Positions 1 through 10,294 are shown, counted from the stretch's first letter. The stretch is DNA of 64,000 nucleotides from Microbacterium sp. KUDC0406 (GCF_021582875.1 NZ_CP091138.1:992001-1056000), one strand, 5' to 3'. Made by a program: numbers and translations. Notes: generated by a model not told the origin, from the letters alone.

Positions 1-1794
1 CTGGGCATCGGGCCGTTCATCACCGACGGCTTCTACTACGACTTCGGGGTGGAGAGTCCGTTCACTCCCGACGACCTGAAGGCCATCTCGAAGGAGATGC
101 AGCGCATCGTCCGTGAAGGTCAGCGCTTCACCCGCCGTGTCGTCACCGAGGACGAGGCCCGCGCCGAGCTGGCGAACGAGCCCTTCAAGCTCGAGCTCAT
201 CGATCTGGCCGGCGGCCCCGGCTCCGGTGCTTCGACAGGCTCAGCAACCGAGGTCGCAGAGGGCGCATCCGTCGAGGTCGGTGCCGGCGAGCTCACCATC
301 TACGACAACGTCACGAAGGACGGCGAGGTCGCCTGGAAAGACCTCTGCCGCGGCCCGCACGTGCCCAGCACCCGCATGGTCGGTAACGGCTGGGACCTCA
401 CCCGGGTCGCCGCGGCGTACTGGCGCGGCAGCGAGAAGAACCCGCAGCTGCAGCGCATCTACGGCACCGCATGGCCGACGAAGGACGAGCTGCGCGCCTA
501 TCAGGAGCGCCTGGCCGAGGCCGAGCGCCGCGACCACCGCAAGCTCGGCGTCGAGATGGACCTGTTCTCGTTCCCCGACGAGATCGGCTCGGGTCTGGCG
601 GTGTTCCACCCCAAGGGCGGCATCATCCGGTACGAGATCGAGGAGAACCTGCGCAAGCACCTGCTGCGCAACGGCTACGACCTCGTGAACAGCCCGCACA
701 TCACCAAGAAGGATCTGTTCCAGACGTCCGGGCACCTGCAGACCTACGCCGACGGCATGTTCCCGCCGATGCACCTCGACGAGATCGTCGACGACGAGGG
801 CAGCATCACCCGTCAGGGCCAGGACTACTACCTGAAGCCCATGAACTGCCCGTTCCACAACCTGATCTTCCGCGCCCGGGGTCGTTCGTACCGCGAGCTT
901 CCGCTGCGGCTGGCGGAGTTCGGCACCGTCTACCGATACGAGAAGAGCGGCACGCTGTCGGGGCTGACCCGCGTGCGCGGCCTGACCCAGGACGACGCGC
1001 ACATCTACGTCACGCAGGAGCAGGTGCGCGAGGAACTCGCCACCAACCTGAACCTGGTGCTCGAGCTGCTGCGCGATTACGGCCTGAACGATTTCTATCT
1101 GGAGCTGTCCACGAACGAGGAGGGCAATCCGAAGTTCCTCGGCGAGCCCGAGCAGTGGACCACGGCGATCGAGACGCTCCGCGAGGTCGCTCTCGAGTCG
1201 GGACTCGAGCTGGTCGCCGACCCGGGTGGCGCGGCCTTCTACGGCCCGAAGATCTCGGTGCAGGCGCGTGACGCGATCGGCCGCACCTGGCAGATGTCGA
1301 CGATCCAGCTGGACTTCAACCAGCCGGAGCGCTTCGAGCTGGAGTACACCGGACCCGACGGGCAGAAGCACCGTCCGGTGATGGTCCACCGCGCCCTGCT
1401 CGGTTCGGTCGAGCGCTTCTTCGCCATCCTGCTGGAGCACTACGCGGGAGACTTCCCGCTGTGGCTCGCCCCCGTGCAGGCGGTCGGCGTCCCTGTCGCC
1501 GAGGAGTACGCCGAGTACCTCGAAGGCGTCATCGGCCAGCTGAAGGCCGAGGGGCTGCGTGCCGAGGTCGATCATTCCGACGACCGGATGCAGAAGAAGA
1601 TCCGCAACCACACCACGGCGAAGGTGCCGCTGATCCTCATCGCGGGGGAGCAGGACCGCTCGGCGGGCACCGTCTCGTTCCGCTTCCGCGACGGCACGCA
1701 GGAGAACGGCGTGCCGGTGGCGGATGCTGTCGCTCGCATCCGCTCGGCGGTCGCCGCCCACATCCGTGTGATGGCAGCCGGAGACCTGGCGTGA
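1..1794 (+). CDS. thrS: threonyl-tRNA synthetase, 5' end outside window
   Basis: Class II aminoacyl-tRNA synthetase that charges tRNA-Thr in the cytoplasm. The reading frame is open from the first base, so the N-terminus (TGS domain and start of the editing domain) lies upstream of the window; this is an edge effect, not a truncation. Visible landmarks are DLCRGPHV of the editing domain, class II motif 2 in the MNCPFHN / [11 protein letters not shown] segment, motif 3 around [14 protein letters not shown], and the C-terminal anticodon-binding domain. Odd: a Gly/Ser/Ala-rich insert of about 20 residues (near bases 210-275) interrupts the editing domain and is partly encoded by a copy of the dispersed CTTCGACAGGCTCAG repeat. 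The stop overlaps the GTG of the next gene. Confidence 0.97.
   Translation: MGIGPFITDGFYYDFGVESPFTPDDLKAISKEMQRIVREGQRFTRRVVTEDEARAELANEPFKLELIDLAGGPGSGASTGSATEVAEGASVEVGAGELTIYDNVTKDGEVAWKDLCRGPHVPSTRMVGNGWDLTRVAAAYWRGSEKNPQLQRIYGTAWPTKDELRAYQERLAEAERRDHRKLGVEMDLFSFPDEIGSGLAVFHPKGGIIRYEIEENLRKHLLRNGYDLVNSPHITKKDLFQTSGHLQTYADGMFPPMHLDEIVDDEGSITRQGQDYYLKPMNCPFHNLIFRARGRSYRELPLRLAEFGTVYRYEKSGTLSGLTRVRGLTQDDAHIYVTQEQVREELATNLNLVLELLRDYGLNDFYLELSTNEEGNPKFLGEPEQWTTAIETLREVALESGLELVADPGGAAFYGPKISVQARDAIGRTWQMSTIQLDFNQPERFELEYTGPDGQKHRPVMVHRALLGSVERFFAILLEHYAGDFPLWLAPVQAVGVPVAEEYAEYLEGVIGQLKAEGLRAEVDHSDDRMQKKIRNHTTAKVPLILIAGEQDRSAGTVSFRFRDGTQENGVPVADAVARIRSAVAAHIRVMAAGDLA
230..249 (+). repeat. dispersed repeat A copy inside thrS
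   Basis: The bases read CTTCGACAGGCTCAGCAACC, one to three mismatches from the repeat A core seen between genes elsewhere in the window. Here it is translated in frame (residues ASTGSAT) in a low-complexity insert of the editing domain. Confidence 0.7.
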
Positions 1795-2378
1795 CGGACC
1801 CTTGGACAGGCTCAGGGACCCAGAGCTCGGGATCAGCGACCCAGCCGGAGGACGCCGCGCACCTGGCGGGCGTCGCCGACGAGTTCCAGCGGCTCTGGAC
1901 CCCGCACCGGATGGCATACATCCAGGCCGGGCCCGAGCCGCTGCGCGAGGAATGCCCGTTCTGCGAGGCGCCGAAGCATGACGATGCCGAGCGGCTGATC
2001 GTCGCGCGCGGCCAGAGCGCCTACGTGTTGCTGAACCTGTTCCCGTACAACTCCGGCCACCTGCTGGTCTGCCCGTACCGGCACATCGCGACGTACGACC
2101 AGGCCACGCCCGAGGAGGTCGCCGAGATCGGCTCGCTCACGCAGACCGCGATGCGGGTGCTGCGCGAGGTGTCGAACTGCGACGGTTTCAACCTCGGCAT
2201 GAATCAGGGCGCGGTCGCCGGCGCCGGCGTCGACGCGCACCTGCACCAGCACATCGTGCCGCGCTGGCGCTCGGATGCGAACTTCTTCCCGATCATCGCC
2301 AAGACGAAGGCGCTGCCGCAGCTGCTCGGCGAGGTCCGCGAGGCCGTCGCGCACGCGTGGCCTCAGGCTGGTCGTTGA
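1791..2378 (+). CDS. HIT family hydrolase (AP4A phosphorylase-like)
   Basis: 195-residue histidine-triad protein, probably acting on dinucleoside polyphosphates or related nucleotides. It carries C55-x2-C58 (a likely zinc knuckle) and the diagnostic H150-x-H152-x-H154 followed by IVPRW, as in actinobacterial HIT proteins encoded beside thrS. The GTG start overlaps the thrS stop by four bases (GTGA), implying translational coupling. The first 15 or so residues come from a repeat A copy and are unlikely to be part of the fold; an initiation site further inside cannot be excluded. The stop codon lies inside the left arm of a long inverted repeat that separates it from the convergent pyridoxal kinase gene. 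Confidence 0.9.
   Translation: MTDPWTGSGTQSSGSATQPEDAAHLAGVADEFQRLWTPHRMAYIQAGPEPLREECPFCEAPKHDDAERLIVARGQSAYVLLNLFPYNSGHLLVCPYRHIATYDQATPEEVAEIGSLTQTAMRVLREVSNCDGFNLGMNQGAVAGAGVDAHLHQHIVPRWRSDANFFPIIAKTKALPQLLGEVREAVAHAWPQAGR
1801..1820 (+). repeat. dispersed repeat A copy at start of HIT gene
   Basis: CTTGGACAGGCTCAGGGACC differs by one base from the repeat A core. It is translated as part of the N-terminal tail of the HIT protein. Confidence 0.7.
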
Positions 2379-2459
2379 GCGAGGGAGCGCAGCGACGGAG
2401 ACGAAACGCGTCGGGGATCGGCTGAGAGCGTTTCGTCTCGCTCCGCTCGCTCGACGACC
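2370..2459. terminator. long inverted repeat between convergent genes (repeat B)
   Basis: Arms at 2370-2409 and 2428-2459. Outer segments GGTCGTTGAGCGAG / CTCGCTCGACGACC and inner AGACGAAACGC / GCGTTTCGTCT pair, leaving unequal middles (15 and 7 bases) and an 18-base loop. It lies exactly between the HIT gene and pdxY, so it probably terminates both. GCGAGACGAAACGC recurs just before pyrF. Confidence 0.75.
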
Positions 2460-2464
2460 GGAGG

Positions 2465-3316
2465 TCAGCGCACGCGCTGCGCGGTGAACTGCATCCGCGG
2501 ATTCGCGTAGTACTCCTGCGACTCCACCAGCTGCAGCTCGCGTTCGCCCGACTCCAGCGTCGCCTTCAGCAGGTCGAAGACGCTCGAGACGGTGCGCTCG
2601 AGGGCGACCTCGGCGTCGTGGGTGGCGACGTAGTGTGCCGTGAACAGCGCCGCGGTCACGTCGCCCGAGCCGTTCGCCTTCATCGGCAGGTGCGGCGTGG
2701 CGACCAGCCAGGCGCCCTTGTCGTCGACGGCGAGCATCTCGATGGTGCCCTCCTCGCGGTCCGGGCGCTCCACGCTGGTCACGAGTACGACCGAGGGACC
2801 CATCGCGCGGGCCGCGTCGACTGACGCGAGCGTCTCCTCGAGCGTGGACGGTTCGGTGCGGGTCAGGTAGCCGAGCTCGAACTGGTTCGGGGTGATGATG
2901 TCGGCGACCGGCACGACCCGGTCGCGGAGCAGCTCGGGGATGGCCGGTGCCACGAAGCATCCGGACTTGGCGTTGCCCATCACCGGGTCGCACGCGTACA
3001 CGGCACCGGGGTTGGCGGCCTTCACCCGCGCGACGGCGTCGATGATGACGTCGCCGATGCCCTCACCGCCCTGGTAGCCGCTCAGCACCGCGTCGATCTG
3101 CGGCAGCACGCCGCGCTCCTCGATGCCGGTGATGACCTCGCGCACGTCGGCCGGGTCGATCAACGGTCCGCGCCAGGCGCCGTAGCCGGTGTGGTTCGAG
3201 AAGTTGACCGTGTAGACCGGGAGCACCTCGACGCCGATCCGCTGCAGGGGGAAGACGGCGGCGGAGTTGCCGACGTGACCATAGGCGACAGCGGACTGGA
3301 TCGAGAGCATCTTCAT
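2465..3316 (-). CDS. pdxY: pyridoxal kinase
   Basis: 283-residue ribokinase-like kinase that phosphorylates pyridoxal to pyridoxal 5'-phosphate in the vitamin B6 salvage route. Features: N-terminal SIQSAVAYGHVGNSAA nucleation of the substrate pocket, SGYQG at 79-83, TPNQFE at 142-147 and the ATP/anion-hole motif NGSGD at 215-219, where D219 should be the catalytic base. The ATG start follows a GAGAGG ribosome-binding site. It is transcribed in the same direction as, and 28 bases after, the MocR regulator gene, and the de novo PLP synthase genes lie just beyond, so B6 salvage, synthesis and control are clustered. Family members PdxY and PdxK are close; the length and motifs favour PdxY. Confidence 0.93.
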   Translation of the reverse strand: MKMLSIQSAVAYGHVGNSAAVFPLQRIGVEVLPVYTVNFSNHTGYGAWRGPLIDPADVREVITGIEERGVLPQIDAVLSGYQGGEGIGDVIIDAVARVKAANPGAVYACDPVMGNAKSGCFVAPAIPELLRDRVVPVADIITPNQFELGYLTRTEPSTLEETLASVDAARAMGPSVVLVTSVERPDREEGTIEMLAVDDKGAWLVATPHLPMKANGSGDVTAALFTAHYVATHDAEVALERTVSSVFDLLKATLESGERELQLVESQEYYANPRMQFTAQRVR

Positions 3317-3344
3317 CCCGCCATCCTCTCACCCTGCCGCGGCG

Positions 3345-4652
3345 TCATCTGCGCACGGCGGCCGCGAGGTCGTCGAGCAGCGCCGTGGTCTCGTCCGCAT
3401 CGAGGTCGTGCACGGTCAGCCGCAGGTGGTGCGAGGGCTGCAACCCCTCGTCGGGGCGGAACTCGTCGCCGGTGCGCGCCAGCCAGCCGCGTCGCATCAG
3501 GTGCTCCGCAGCGATGCGCGCAGGCACCGGAAGCTCGACCCACAGGTTCAGACCGTCGCCCGGTTCGCAGGGGATGCCGCGGACCGCGAGCCCCTCGGCG
3601 AAGGCCCGGTTGCGGGAGGCGTAGTGCTCCGCGGCCTCGTCGAACAGCGTCTGCACGGACGCGTCCTGCAGCTGGGTGAGAGCGAGACGCTGCAGCAGAT
3701 GGCTGACCCAGGTCGTGCCGGGGCTGAGTCGCATCGCCAGCCGCTCCGCGGTGGTCGGGTCGGTGGCGGCGACCGCCAGGCACATGTCCGGACCGAGGAA
3801 TTTCGACACCGACCGCACCAGTGCGTAGCGGCGGTGCTCCGGTCCGATCAGCGACTCGTACGGACGACGTGACAGCGCGGAGAAGTGGTCGTCCTCGATG
3901 ATGAGCACGTACGGATGCTCGGCGAGCAGCTCGCGCAGCGCCGTGGCCCGCGCGGGGGAGAGCGACGCGCCGGTGGGGTTCTGCGCGCGGGGCGTGCACA
4001 CGATCGCCCGAACACCGGCGTCGAGTGCGCCGCGCAGCCCGTCGACGGTCATGCCCTCGGAGTCGACCGGCACCGGGATCGTGCGGTAGCCACCGAGTCG
4101 GGCGGTGTGGATGCTGGCGAGGAAGCAGGGGTCTTCGAGCGCGACCGCGTCGTCGCGCATCAGCGCCTGCGCGAGCAGTCGTTCCACCGCATCCACCGCG
4201 CCGCTGGTGATCGTGACACGCAGGTCGTCGCGCCCCAGGTCGGCGGCGACCCAGGTGCGGGCCCAGGTGTCCAGCGCAGGGTCGATGACCGGTTCGCCGT
4301 AGAGCACGGGACGTCCGACGATGCGATGCAGCGCGGGAGTCGGATCGGGGATGTAGCCCGGGTCGGGGTTGCCCGAGCCGATGTCGCGCAGCACGGTGTC
4401 TGCGGCATGTCCTTCCTGCGCGACACTGCCGGCGCCGGCGACGACGGTGCCGGCCCTGCCGCTGGAGAGCACGAGACCGGCCTGGGCGAGCTGACGGTAC
4501 GCGGCGACAGCCGTGTTGCGGTTCACGCTCAGTGCCGAGGCGAGCTCTCGCACCGGGGGAAGGGCGTCGCCGGGAGAGAGCAGGCCGCGTTCGCGGAGCG
4601 CGCGGATGCTGTCGGCGATCTCCGCCGCCGTGGAACCCGTGATCTGGTGCAT
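3345..4652 (-). CDS. pdxR: MocR/GntR-type regulator of PLP synthesis
   Basis: 435 residues: an N-terminal GntR winged helix (about 1-70, with the recognition region SVNRNTAVAAYR) joined to a fold-type I aminotransferase domain. The PLP lysine appears to be K284 in SVSKFLGP, and NPTG is at 225-228. In this family the aminotransferase half senses PLP and does not catalyse transamination. Divergent orientation to pdxS with only 67 bases between them is the classic PdxR arrangement, so it most likely activates pdxST and represses itself. A -10 hexamer TAGACT ends seven bases before the ATG, which predicts a leaderless transcript and supports this start. Confidence 0.92.
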   Translation of the reverse strand: MHQITGSTAAEIADSIRALRERGLLSPGDALPPVRELASALSVNRNTAVAAYRQLAQAGLVLSSGRAGTVVAGAGSVAQEGHAADTVLRDIGSGNPDPGYIPDPTPALHRIVGRPVLYGEPVIDPALDTWARTWVAADLGRDDLRVTITSGAVDAVERLLAQALMRDDAVALEDPCFLASIHTARLGGYRTIPVPVDSEGMTVDGLRGALDAGVRAIVCTPRAQNPTGASLSPARATALRELLAEHPYVLIIEDDHFSALSRRPYESLIGPEHRRYALVRSVSKFLGPDMCLAVAATDPTTAERLAMRLSPGTTWVSHLLQRLALTQLQDASVQTLFDEAAEHYASRNRAFAEGLAVRGIPCEPGDGLNLWVELPVPARIAAEHLMRRGWLARTGDEFRPDEGLQPSHHLRLTVHDLDADETTALLDDLAAAVRR

Positions 4653-4659
4653 CGGGTCG

Positions 4660-4665
4660 AGTCTA
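4660..4665 (-). promoter_or_regulatory. -10 box of pdxR (leaderless)
   Basis: TAGACT read on the minus strand, seven bases from the pdxR ATG; no ribosome-binding site fits in between. Confidence 0.6.
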
Positions 4666-4677
4666 CGGTGCTATCGT

Positions 4678-4691
4678 TTGGCATAGGCCAA
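4678..4691. promoter_or_regulatory. candidate PdxR operator
   Basis: TTGGCATAGGCCAA is an inverted repeat with 5-base arms and a 4-base spacer, placed midway between the divergent pdxR and pdxS start codons and 13 bases from the pdxR -10 box. No other function is apparent; assignment to PdxR is inferred from position. Confidence 0.5.
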
Positions 4692-4719
4692 TAGTTGTCT
4701 TTGTCCCGAGAGGATCCCC

Positions 4720-5606
<887 letters not shown>

Positions 5607-5610
<4 letters not shown>

Positions 5611-6200
5611 CCACGCACCGCGTCGGTGTGCTCGCGCTGCAGGGCGATGTGCGCGAGCACACCGCTCTGCTCACGGAGCTGGGTGCCGAGGTCGTGCTGG
5701 TGCGCCGGCCCGAGGAAGTCGCGTCCGTCGGCGGTCTCGTGATCCCCGGCGGCGAGTCGACCGTGATCGACAAGCTCTCTCGCACCTTCGGCCTGCAGGA
5801 GCCGATCCGCGCGGCCATCGCCGACGGGATGCCGGTGCTCGGCACCTGCGCGGGGCTCATCATGCTCTCGAATGAGCTGGTCGACGGCATCGAGGGGCAG
5901 GAGACCTTCGGAGGCCTGGACGTGCTCACCCGGCGCAACGCCTTCGGCCGTCAGACAGAGTCCTTCGAAGCACAGCTGGACGTTCCCGAGCTCGGCGAGG
6001 CACCGGTGCATGCCGCGTTCATCCGCGGTCCGGTGGTCGAGTCGGTCGGGCCGGATGCCGCGATGCTCGCGGCGCTGCCCGACGGTCGCGTGGTCGCGGT
6101 CGAGCAGGGCGACCTGCTCGGCATCAGCTTCCACCCCGAGATCTCCGGCGAACCGCGCTTCCACCAGCGCTTCCTCGCCCGGGTTGCAGCGCGCGGCTGA
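5607..6200 (+). CDS. pdxT: PLP synthase, glutaminase subunit PdxT
   Basis: 197-residue class I glutamine amidotransferase that feeds ammonia to PdxS. The triad is visible: nucleophile C81 in GTCAGL, and the His/Glu pair in SFHPE near the C-terminus. The GGES motif at 48-51 is the family signature that contacts glutamine. GTG start overlaps the pdxS stop. The length equals that of typical PdxT proteins. Confidence 0.97.
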
Positions 6201-6225
6201 GATCGAGGGTCAGCCGGCGCAGCGG

Positions 6226-6231
6226 TAGCGT
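6226..6231 (+). promoter_or_regulatory. -10 box of DUF402 gene (leaderless)
   Basis: TAGCGT ends six bases before the ATG at 6238, with no Shine-Dalgarno sequence. Confidence 0.55.
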
Positions 6232-6237
6232 GAACCC

Positions 6238-7116
6238 ATGCGACTTCCCCTCGGATCGACCGACGTCAGCGCGAGCGGCGGAAGCGCCGTCCTGGCCGGG
6301 CGCAGGGGAGAGGCGTGGAACGATGTCGCCTCGGGGCCGATGTCCCTCGAGGGCGCCATCGAGGTGCTCGAGGACGGGAGCATGGCAGTCGCCCACGCCG
6401 ACCCGGCATTCGACGTCGCAGTCCCCTCCGACGCCCCGGACGCTCCGCGCTTCGGTTCCGGCGATCCGATCCTCTGGCGGTACGGGCGCTACATCGAGAC
6501 GGCGCGGGTGATCCGCGACGATGCGCGCGGGCTGGTCGTGTGGATCCCGTCCGGCTCCGCACGCCTGGTCTCCGTGCCTGCCGACGGCCGCTCTCCGCGC
6601 GACGTGCCGCTCGACGAGCGGTTCAGCGTGCCGTGGGCGATCGAGGAGTCGTCCTGGCGCGGCCCCGGCGTGGTGCGCGTGGCGCCGGCGGGCAAGCCCT
6701 GGTCGGTATGGTTCTTCCGATCCACCGACGGGACGCCGGAGGGTGCCTACGTGAACCTCGAACTCCCGCACCGGCGAACCGCCGGCGAGACTCCGGGCAT
6801 CTTCTCCCGCGATCTCGTCCTCGACCTCTGGATCGACGCCGGGCATCCTGGCAGCGAGGACATCTGGGTGAAGGATGCCGACGAGCTGGTGGCCGCCGTG
6901 CAGCAGGGCCGGTTCACCGCGGAACAGGCCGAGGCCGTGCGTGCACTCGCCGATCACGCGGTGCGCGAGTTCGTGGCATCCGGTGACTGGCCGCTCGACG
7001 AGGGGTGGGATGCCTGGACGCCGGGCGAGGAGCTCGACGTGCCCGTGATGCTGCCGGCCGGTGCCGCGATGGATGCCGTCCGGCGACGGTCGGGCCGAAC
7101 CAGCCTCGAAGGCTGA
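6238..7116 (+). CDS. DUF402 domain protein, possible nucleotide hydrolase
   Basis: 292 residues, cytoplasmic, no signal or membrane segment. The central and C-terminal part matches the DUF402 family (YVNLELP, then DLVLDLWID and VKDADEL), which includes FomD and nucleoside diphosphate hydrolases that use clustered acidic residues to bind two metal ions. The first 80 residues are less conserved and look like a separate small beta-rich domain. Substrate is unknown. The -10 box immediately before the ATG suggests it has its own leaderless promoter rather than being read through from pdxT, although only 37 bases separate them. Confidence 0.75.
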   Translation: MRLPLGSTDVSASGGSAVLAGRRGEAWNDVASGPMSLEGAIEVLEDGSMAVAHADPAFDVAVPSDAPDAPRFGSGDPILWRYGRYIETARVIRDDARGLVVWIPSGSARLVSVPADGRSPRDVPLDERFSVPWAIEESSWRGPGVVRVAPAGKPWSVWFFRSTDGTPEGAYVNLELPHRRTAGETPGIFSRDLVLDLWIDAGHPGSEDIWVKDADELVAAVQQGRFTAEQAEAVRALADHAVREFVASGDWPLDEGWDAWTPGEELDVPVMLPAGAAMDAVRRRSGRTSLEG

Positions 7117-7138
7117 CGGCGGAACGTTCGCGATTCGT

Positions 7139-7144
7139 TAGAAT
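7139..7144 (+). promoter_or_regulatory. -10 box upstream of yebC
   Basis: TAGAAT in the context gTAGAATsGA-like that recurs before efp, the Rieske gene and pyrR. It predicts a leader of about 40 bases with a GGAG ribosome-binding site. Confidence 0.55.
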
Positions 7145-7192
7145 GGACGATGCCCTGGAGGCGACTCCGGGAGACGAGACGAGCGGAGACTT

Positions 7193-7954
7193 ATGTCCGG
7201 GCATTCCAAGTGGGCCACGACCAAGCACAAGAAGGCGGTCATCGACTCGCGCCGTGCCAAGTCGTGGGCCAAGCTCATCAAGAACATCGAGGTCGCTGCG
7301 AAGCTGGGCGGCCCCGACCTCGCAGGCAACCCGACGCTGTTCGACGCGGTGCAGAAGGCGAAGAAGACCTCTGTCCCCAAGGACAACATCGATCGCGCCG
7401 TCAAACGCGGAGCCGGCATCGGCGGCGAGTCCGTCGAGTACTCCTCGATCACGTACGAGGGCTACGGCCCGAACGGCGTCGCGCTGATGATCGAGTGCCT
7501 CACCGACAACAAGAACCGTGCGGCGGCCGAGGTGCGCACCGCGCTGTCCCGCAACGGCGGCACGCTCGCCGACCCCGGCAGCGTGGCCTACAACTTCACC
7601 CGCAAGGGCGTCATCGTCGTGAGCTCCGAGGGCACGACCGAGGACGACGTCATGATGGCGGCTCTCGAGGCGGGCGCCGAGGAGATCGAGCCGCACGCAC
7701 AGGGCTTCGAGGTCATCACGGAGGCCACCGACCTGGTGGCTGTGCGCTCCGCACTGCAGGAGGCGGGTATCGACTACGAGTCGGCCGACGTCGAGTTCGT
7801 ACCGAACCTCAAGGTCGAGATCGACGCCGACACCGCGCGCAAGATCTTCCGCCTCATCGACGCGCTCGAGGACAGCGACGACGTGCAGAACGTCTTCAGC
7901 AACTTCGACCTCCCCGCCGAGGTGCAGGCCGAGCTCGAGAACGACGACGAGTGA
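7193..7954 (+). CDS. YebC/PmpR family protein (TACO1-type)
   Basis: 253 residues beginning [15 protein letters not shown], the invariant family signature. Recent work links YebC proteins to translation through proline-rich stretches, while older annotations call them transcriptional regulators; the sequence alone does not decide. All three domains are present (GGPDLAGNP loop; [14 protein letters not shown]; ferredoxin-like C-terminus). It is followed by a strong hairpin and then ruvC, its usual neighbour in actinobacteria. Confidence 0.95.
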   Translation: MSGHSKWATTKHKKAVIDSRRAKSWAKLIKNIEVAAKLGGPDLAGNPTLFDAVQKAKKTSVPKDNIDRAVKRGAGIGGESVEYSSITYEGYGPNGVALMIECLTDNKNRAAAEVRTALSRNGGTLADPGSVAYNFTRKGVIVVSSEGTTEDDVMMAALEAGAEEIEPHAQGFEVITEATDLVAVRSALQEAGIDYESADVEFVPNLKVEIDADTARKIFRLIDALEDSDDVQNVFSNFDLPAEVQAELENDDE

Positions 7955-7967
7955 GTTGAGCGACGGC

Positions 7968-8010
7968 CCTTCGACGAGCTCAAGGACCCATGTCGACAAG
8001 CTCAACGACC
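7968..8010 (+). repeat. two tandem repeat A copies between yebC and ruvC
   Basis: CTTCGACGAGCTCAAGGACC is followed within a few bases by TGTCGACAAGCTCAACGACC. Both fit the repeat A core with three or four changes. Confidence 0.65.
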
Positions 8011-8020
8011 GATGACCGAC

Positions 8021-8054
8021 AGAACCCCCGGGCGCGCCTGCGTCCGGGGGTTCT
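8021..8054 (+). terminator. hairpin terminator after yebC
   Basis: Perfect 11-base stem AGAACCCCCGG / CCGGGGGTTCT with a 12-base loop. No T-run follows. It lies inside the open frame upstream of ruvC, which argues that ruvC begins downstream of it. Confidence 0.75.
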
Positions 8055-8076
8055 GCGTCGTAACCAGCCTGGGGTG

Positions 8077-8655
8077 GTGACCTCGCTGCGCGTGCTCGGC
8101 ATCGACCCCGGCCTCACCCGGTGCGGCGTCGGTGTCGTCGACGTCGACCGTGCGCGCCGGGGCACGCTCGTGCACGTCGGCGTGATCCGCACTCCGGTCG
8201 ACGCGTCGATCGGCGACCGGCTCGCCGCGGTCGCCGCCGGAATCCGCGAGGTGCTCGAGTCGCACCGGCCGGATGCCGTCGCCGTGGAGCGCGTCTTCGC
8301 CCAGCAGAACAGCCACACGGTGATGGGCACCGCTCAGGCGAGCGGCGTCGCCCTGCTGCTCGCCGCCGAGGCGGGCCTGCCCGCTGCCACCCACACGCCG
8401 AGCGAGGTGAAGGCGGCCGTCACCGGCTACGGGTCGGCGGACAAGAAGCAGGTGCAGTCGATGATCGCCCGCATCCTGCGTCTGGACACCCTGCCGCAGC
8501 CGGCGGACGCCGCGGATGCGCTCGCCATCGCGCTGTGTCACGCCTGGCGGCGGGACGCCTCGGCGCCGGCCTCCGGCGGTGGCCTGACTCCGGCCCAGCA
8601 GGCCTGGGCGGACGCCGAGCGTGTCGCTCGAACATACGTACGATCGGCCCGATAG
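8077..8655 (+). CDS. ruvC: Holliday junction endonuclease RuvC
   Basis: 192-residue resolvase that cleaves four-way junctions after RuvAB branch migration. The RNase H-like fold shows its acidic catalytic set: the first Asp in LGIDPG (residue 10), Glu in VAVERVF, and the paired Asp residues in PADAADALA. The frame is open to an ATG at 7990, but those 29 extra codons cross the repeats and the terminator hairpin, so I place the start at GTG 8077 (or 8074), giving MTSLRVLGIDPG, as in homologues. ruvA follows nine bases after the stop. Confidence 0.93.
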   Translation: MTSLRVLGIDPGLTRCGVGVVDVDRARRGTLVHVGVIRTPVDASIGDRLAAVAAGIREVLESHRPDAVAVERVFAQQNSHTVMGTAQASGVALLLAAEAGLPAATHTPSEVKAAVTGYGSADKKQVQSMIARILRLDTLPQPADAADALAIALCHAWRRDASAPASGGGLTPAQQAWADAERVARTYVRSAR

Positions 8656-8658
8656 GCT
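8653..8658 (+). promoter_or_regulatory. -10 box of ruvA (leaderless)
   Basis: TAGGCT overlaps the ruvC stop codon and ends six bases before the ruvA ATG. Confidence 0.5.
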
Positions 8659-8664
8659 GACGGC

Positions 8665-9273
8665 ATGATCTGCTCCCTGCACGGCGTCGTCCTGCACGCC
8701 GACTCGGGCCACGTCGTCATCGAGACCGGCGGTGTGGGCTTCGCCGTCTTCGTTCCCGCCGACGTCGCGCACACCGCGGTCGTGGGGGAGCGGATGCTGC
8801 TGCACACCAGCCTCATCGTCCGCGAGGACGCACTCACGCTGTACGGCTTCGCCGACCGCGACGAGCTGGAGATCTTCGGTCAGCTGATCAGCGTCACCGG
8901 CGTGGGACCGAAGTCCGCCCTGGGAGTGCTGTCGCACCTCACCGTCGACCAGATCGCCGCAGCGGTCGGTGACGAGGACGACGCACCGTTCCGCCGCGTC
9001 TCCGGCATCGGTCCGAAGACCGCCAAGCTCATCGTCGTGCAGCTCGCCGGCAAGGTGCAGCCGCGCGTCGCCGCGGCACCGGCCGGCATCTCGGCACCGG
9101 GCATCACGGACCAGGTCGCCGCGGCACTCGTCGGCCTCGGCTGGTCGGAGCGCGTCGCCGCCGAGGCCGCGGAGCAGACGGCGGCAGACGCCACCGACGC
9201 CGAGCGAGAGTCCGTCGCCGCGCTGCTGCGGCGCACGCTCGCCGCTCTCGGCCCCGGAGCGGGCCGTGGCTGA
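8665..9273 (+). CDS. ruvA: Holliday junction helicase subunit RuvA
   Basis: 202-residue junction-recognition subunit. Domain I OB-fold (about 1-62), the two helix-hairpin-helix motifs in domain II ([10 protein letters not shown] near 75 and [10 protein letters not shown] near 110), an acidic/Ala-rich linker and the C-terminal domain III that contacts RuvB. The final four codons overlap the start of ruvB (GTG eight bases before the stop). Confidence 0.96.
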   Translation: MICSLHGVVLHADSGHVVIETGGVGFAVFVPADVAHTAVVGERMLLHTSLIVREDALTLYGFADRDELEIFGQLISVTGVGPKSALGVLSHLTVDQIAAAVGDEDDAPFRRVSGIGPKTAKLIVVQLAGKVQPRVAAAPAGISAPGITDQVAAALVGLGWSERVAAEAAEQTAADATDAERESVAALLRRTLAALGPGAGRG

Positions 9274-10294
9274 GCCCCGGGACGCCGCCGAGGCGCTGGA
9301 CGAGACCGAGCTCGCGATCGAGGGCGCACTGCGGCCTGCGAGTCTCTCCGAGTTCGTGGGGCAGCCCAAGGTGCGCGGGCAGCTGCAGCTGCTGCTGCAG
9401 GCCGCGCGCATCCAGGAGCGCACCGCCGACCACATCCTGCTCGCGGGCCCTCCCGGGCTGGGCAAGACCACCCTTGCGATGATCGTCGCGCACGAGAGCG
9501 AGCGGCCGCTGCGGCTCTCCAGCGGGCCGGCCATCCAGCACGCCGGCGACCTTGCGGCGCTGTTGAGCAGTCTCACCCCGGGCGAGGTGCTGTTCATCGA
9601 CGAGATCCACCGGATGGCGCGCTCCGCCGAGGAGATGCTCTATCTCGCGATGGAGGACTTCCGGATCGACATCATGGTCGGCAAGGGCGCCGGTGCCACC
9701 AGCATCCCGCTGGAACTGGCCCCGTTCACCCTCGTCGGTGCGACCACGCGCTCCGGCCTGCTGCCCAATCCGCTGCGCGACCGGTTCGGCTTCACCGGGC
9801 ACCTGGAGTACTACGGCGAGGATGAGCTCGAGCAGGTCATCGCCCGCTCGGCGGCGGTGCTCGGCATTCGGCTGCCATCCGATGCGCTCTCAGAGATCGC
9901 CCGCCGCTCGCGCGGCACGCCCCGCATCGCCAACCGGCTGCTGCGTCGCGTGCGCGACTACGCCCTGGTGCACGGCGAGCAGGACACCGCGTCGATCTCC
10001 GACGTGCGCGCGGCGCTCGAGCTGTACGACGTCGACGCGATCGGACTCGACAGGCTCGACAGGGCGGTCCTCGACGCCCTGGTGCGCCGATTCGGCGGCG
10101 GACCCGTGGGGCTCAGCACGCTCGCGGTCGCCGTCGGTGAGGAAGCCGAGACCGTGGAGAGCGTGGTCGAGCCCTATCTTGTTCGCATCGGCTTCCTCGG
10201 GCGCACCCCCCGTGGCAGGATCGCGATGCCGCAGGCCTACGCGCACCTCGGCGTCGCGCACCCCGGCGGGGGCGCATTGTTCGATGACCTATAA
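9266..10294 (+). CDS. ruvB: Holliday junction helicase subunit RuvB
   Basis: 342-residue AAA+ motor of the RuvAB branch migration complex. Walker [10 protein letters not shown], Walker [10 protein letters not shown], sensor 1 GATTRSG and the C-terminal winged helix ([13 protein letters not shown]) are all intact. GTG start ([10 protein letters not shown]) overlaps the end of ruvA; an upstream extension in the same frame is only the reverse reading of ruvA. The stop TAA forms part of the TATAAT box that probably drives yajC. Confidence 0.96.
   Translation: MAEPRDAAEALDETELAIEGALRPASLSEFVGQPKVRGQLQLLLQAARIQERTADHILLAGPPGLGKTTLAMIVAHESERPLRLSSGPAIQHAGDLAALLSSLTPGEVLFIDEIHRMARSAEEMLYLAMEDFRIDIMVGKGAGATSIPLELAPFTLVGATTRSGLLPNPLRDRFGFTGHLEYYGEDELEQVIARSAAVLGIRLPSDALSEIARRSRGTPRIANRLLRRVRDYALVHGEQDTASISDVRAALELYDVDAIGLDRLDRAVLDALVRRFGGGPVGLSTLAVAVGEEAETVESVVEPYLVRIGFLGRTPRGRIAMPQAYAHLGVAHPGGGALFDDL

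Noticed and set aside
1..48. thrS as a truncated gene
   Set aside because: The frame is open to base 1; the missing N-terminus is an effect of the window edge.
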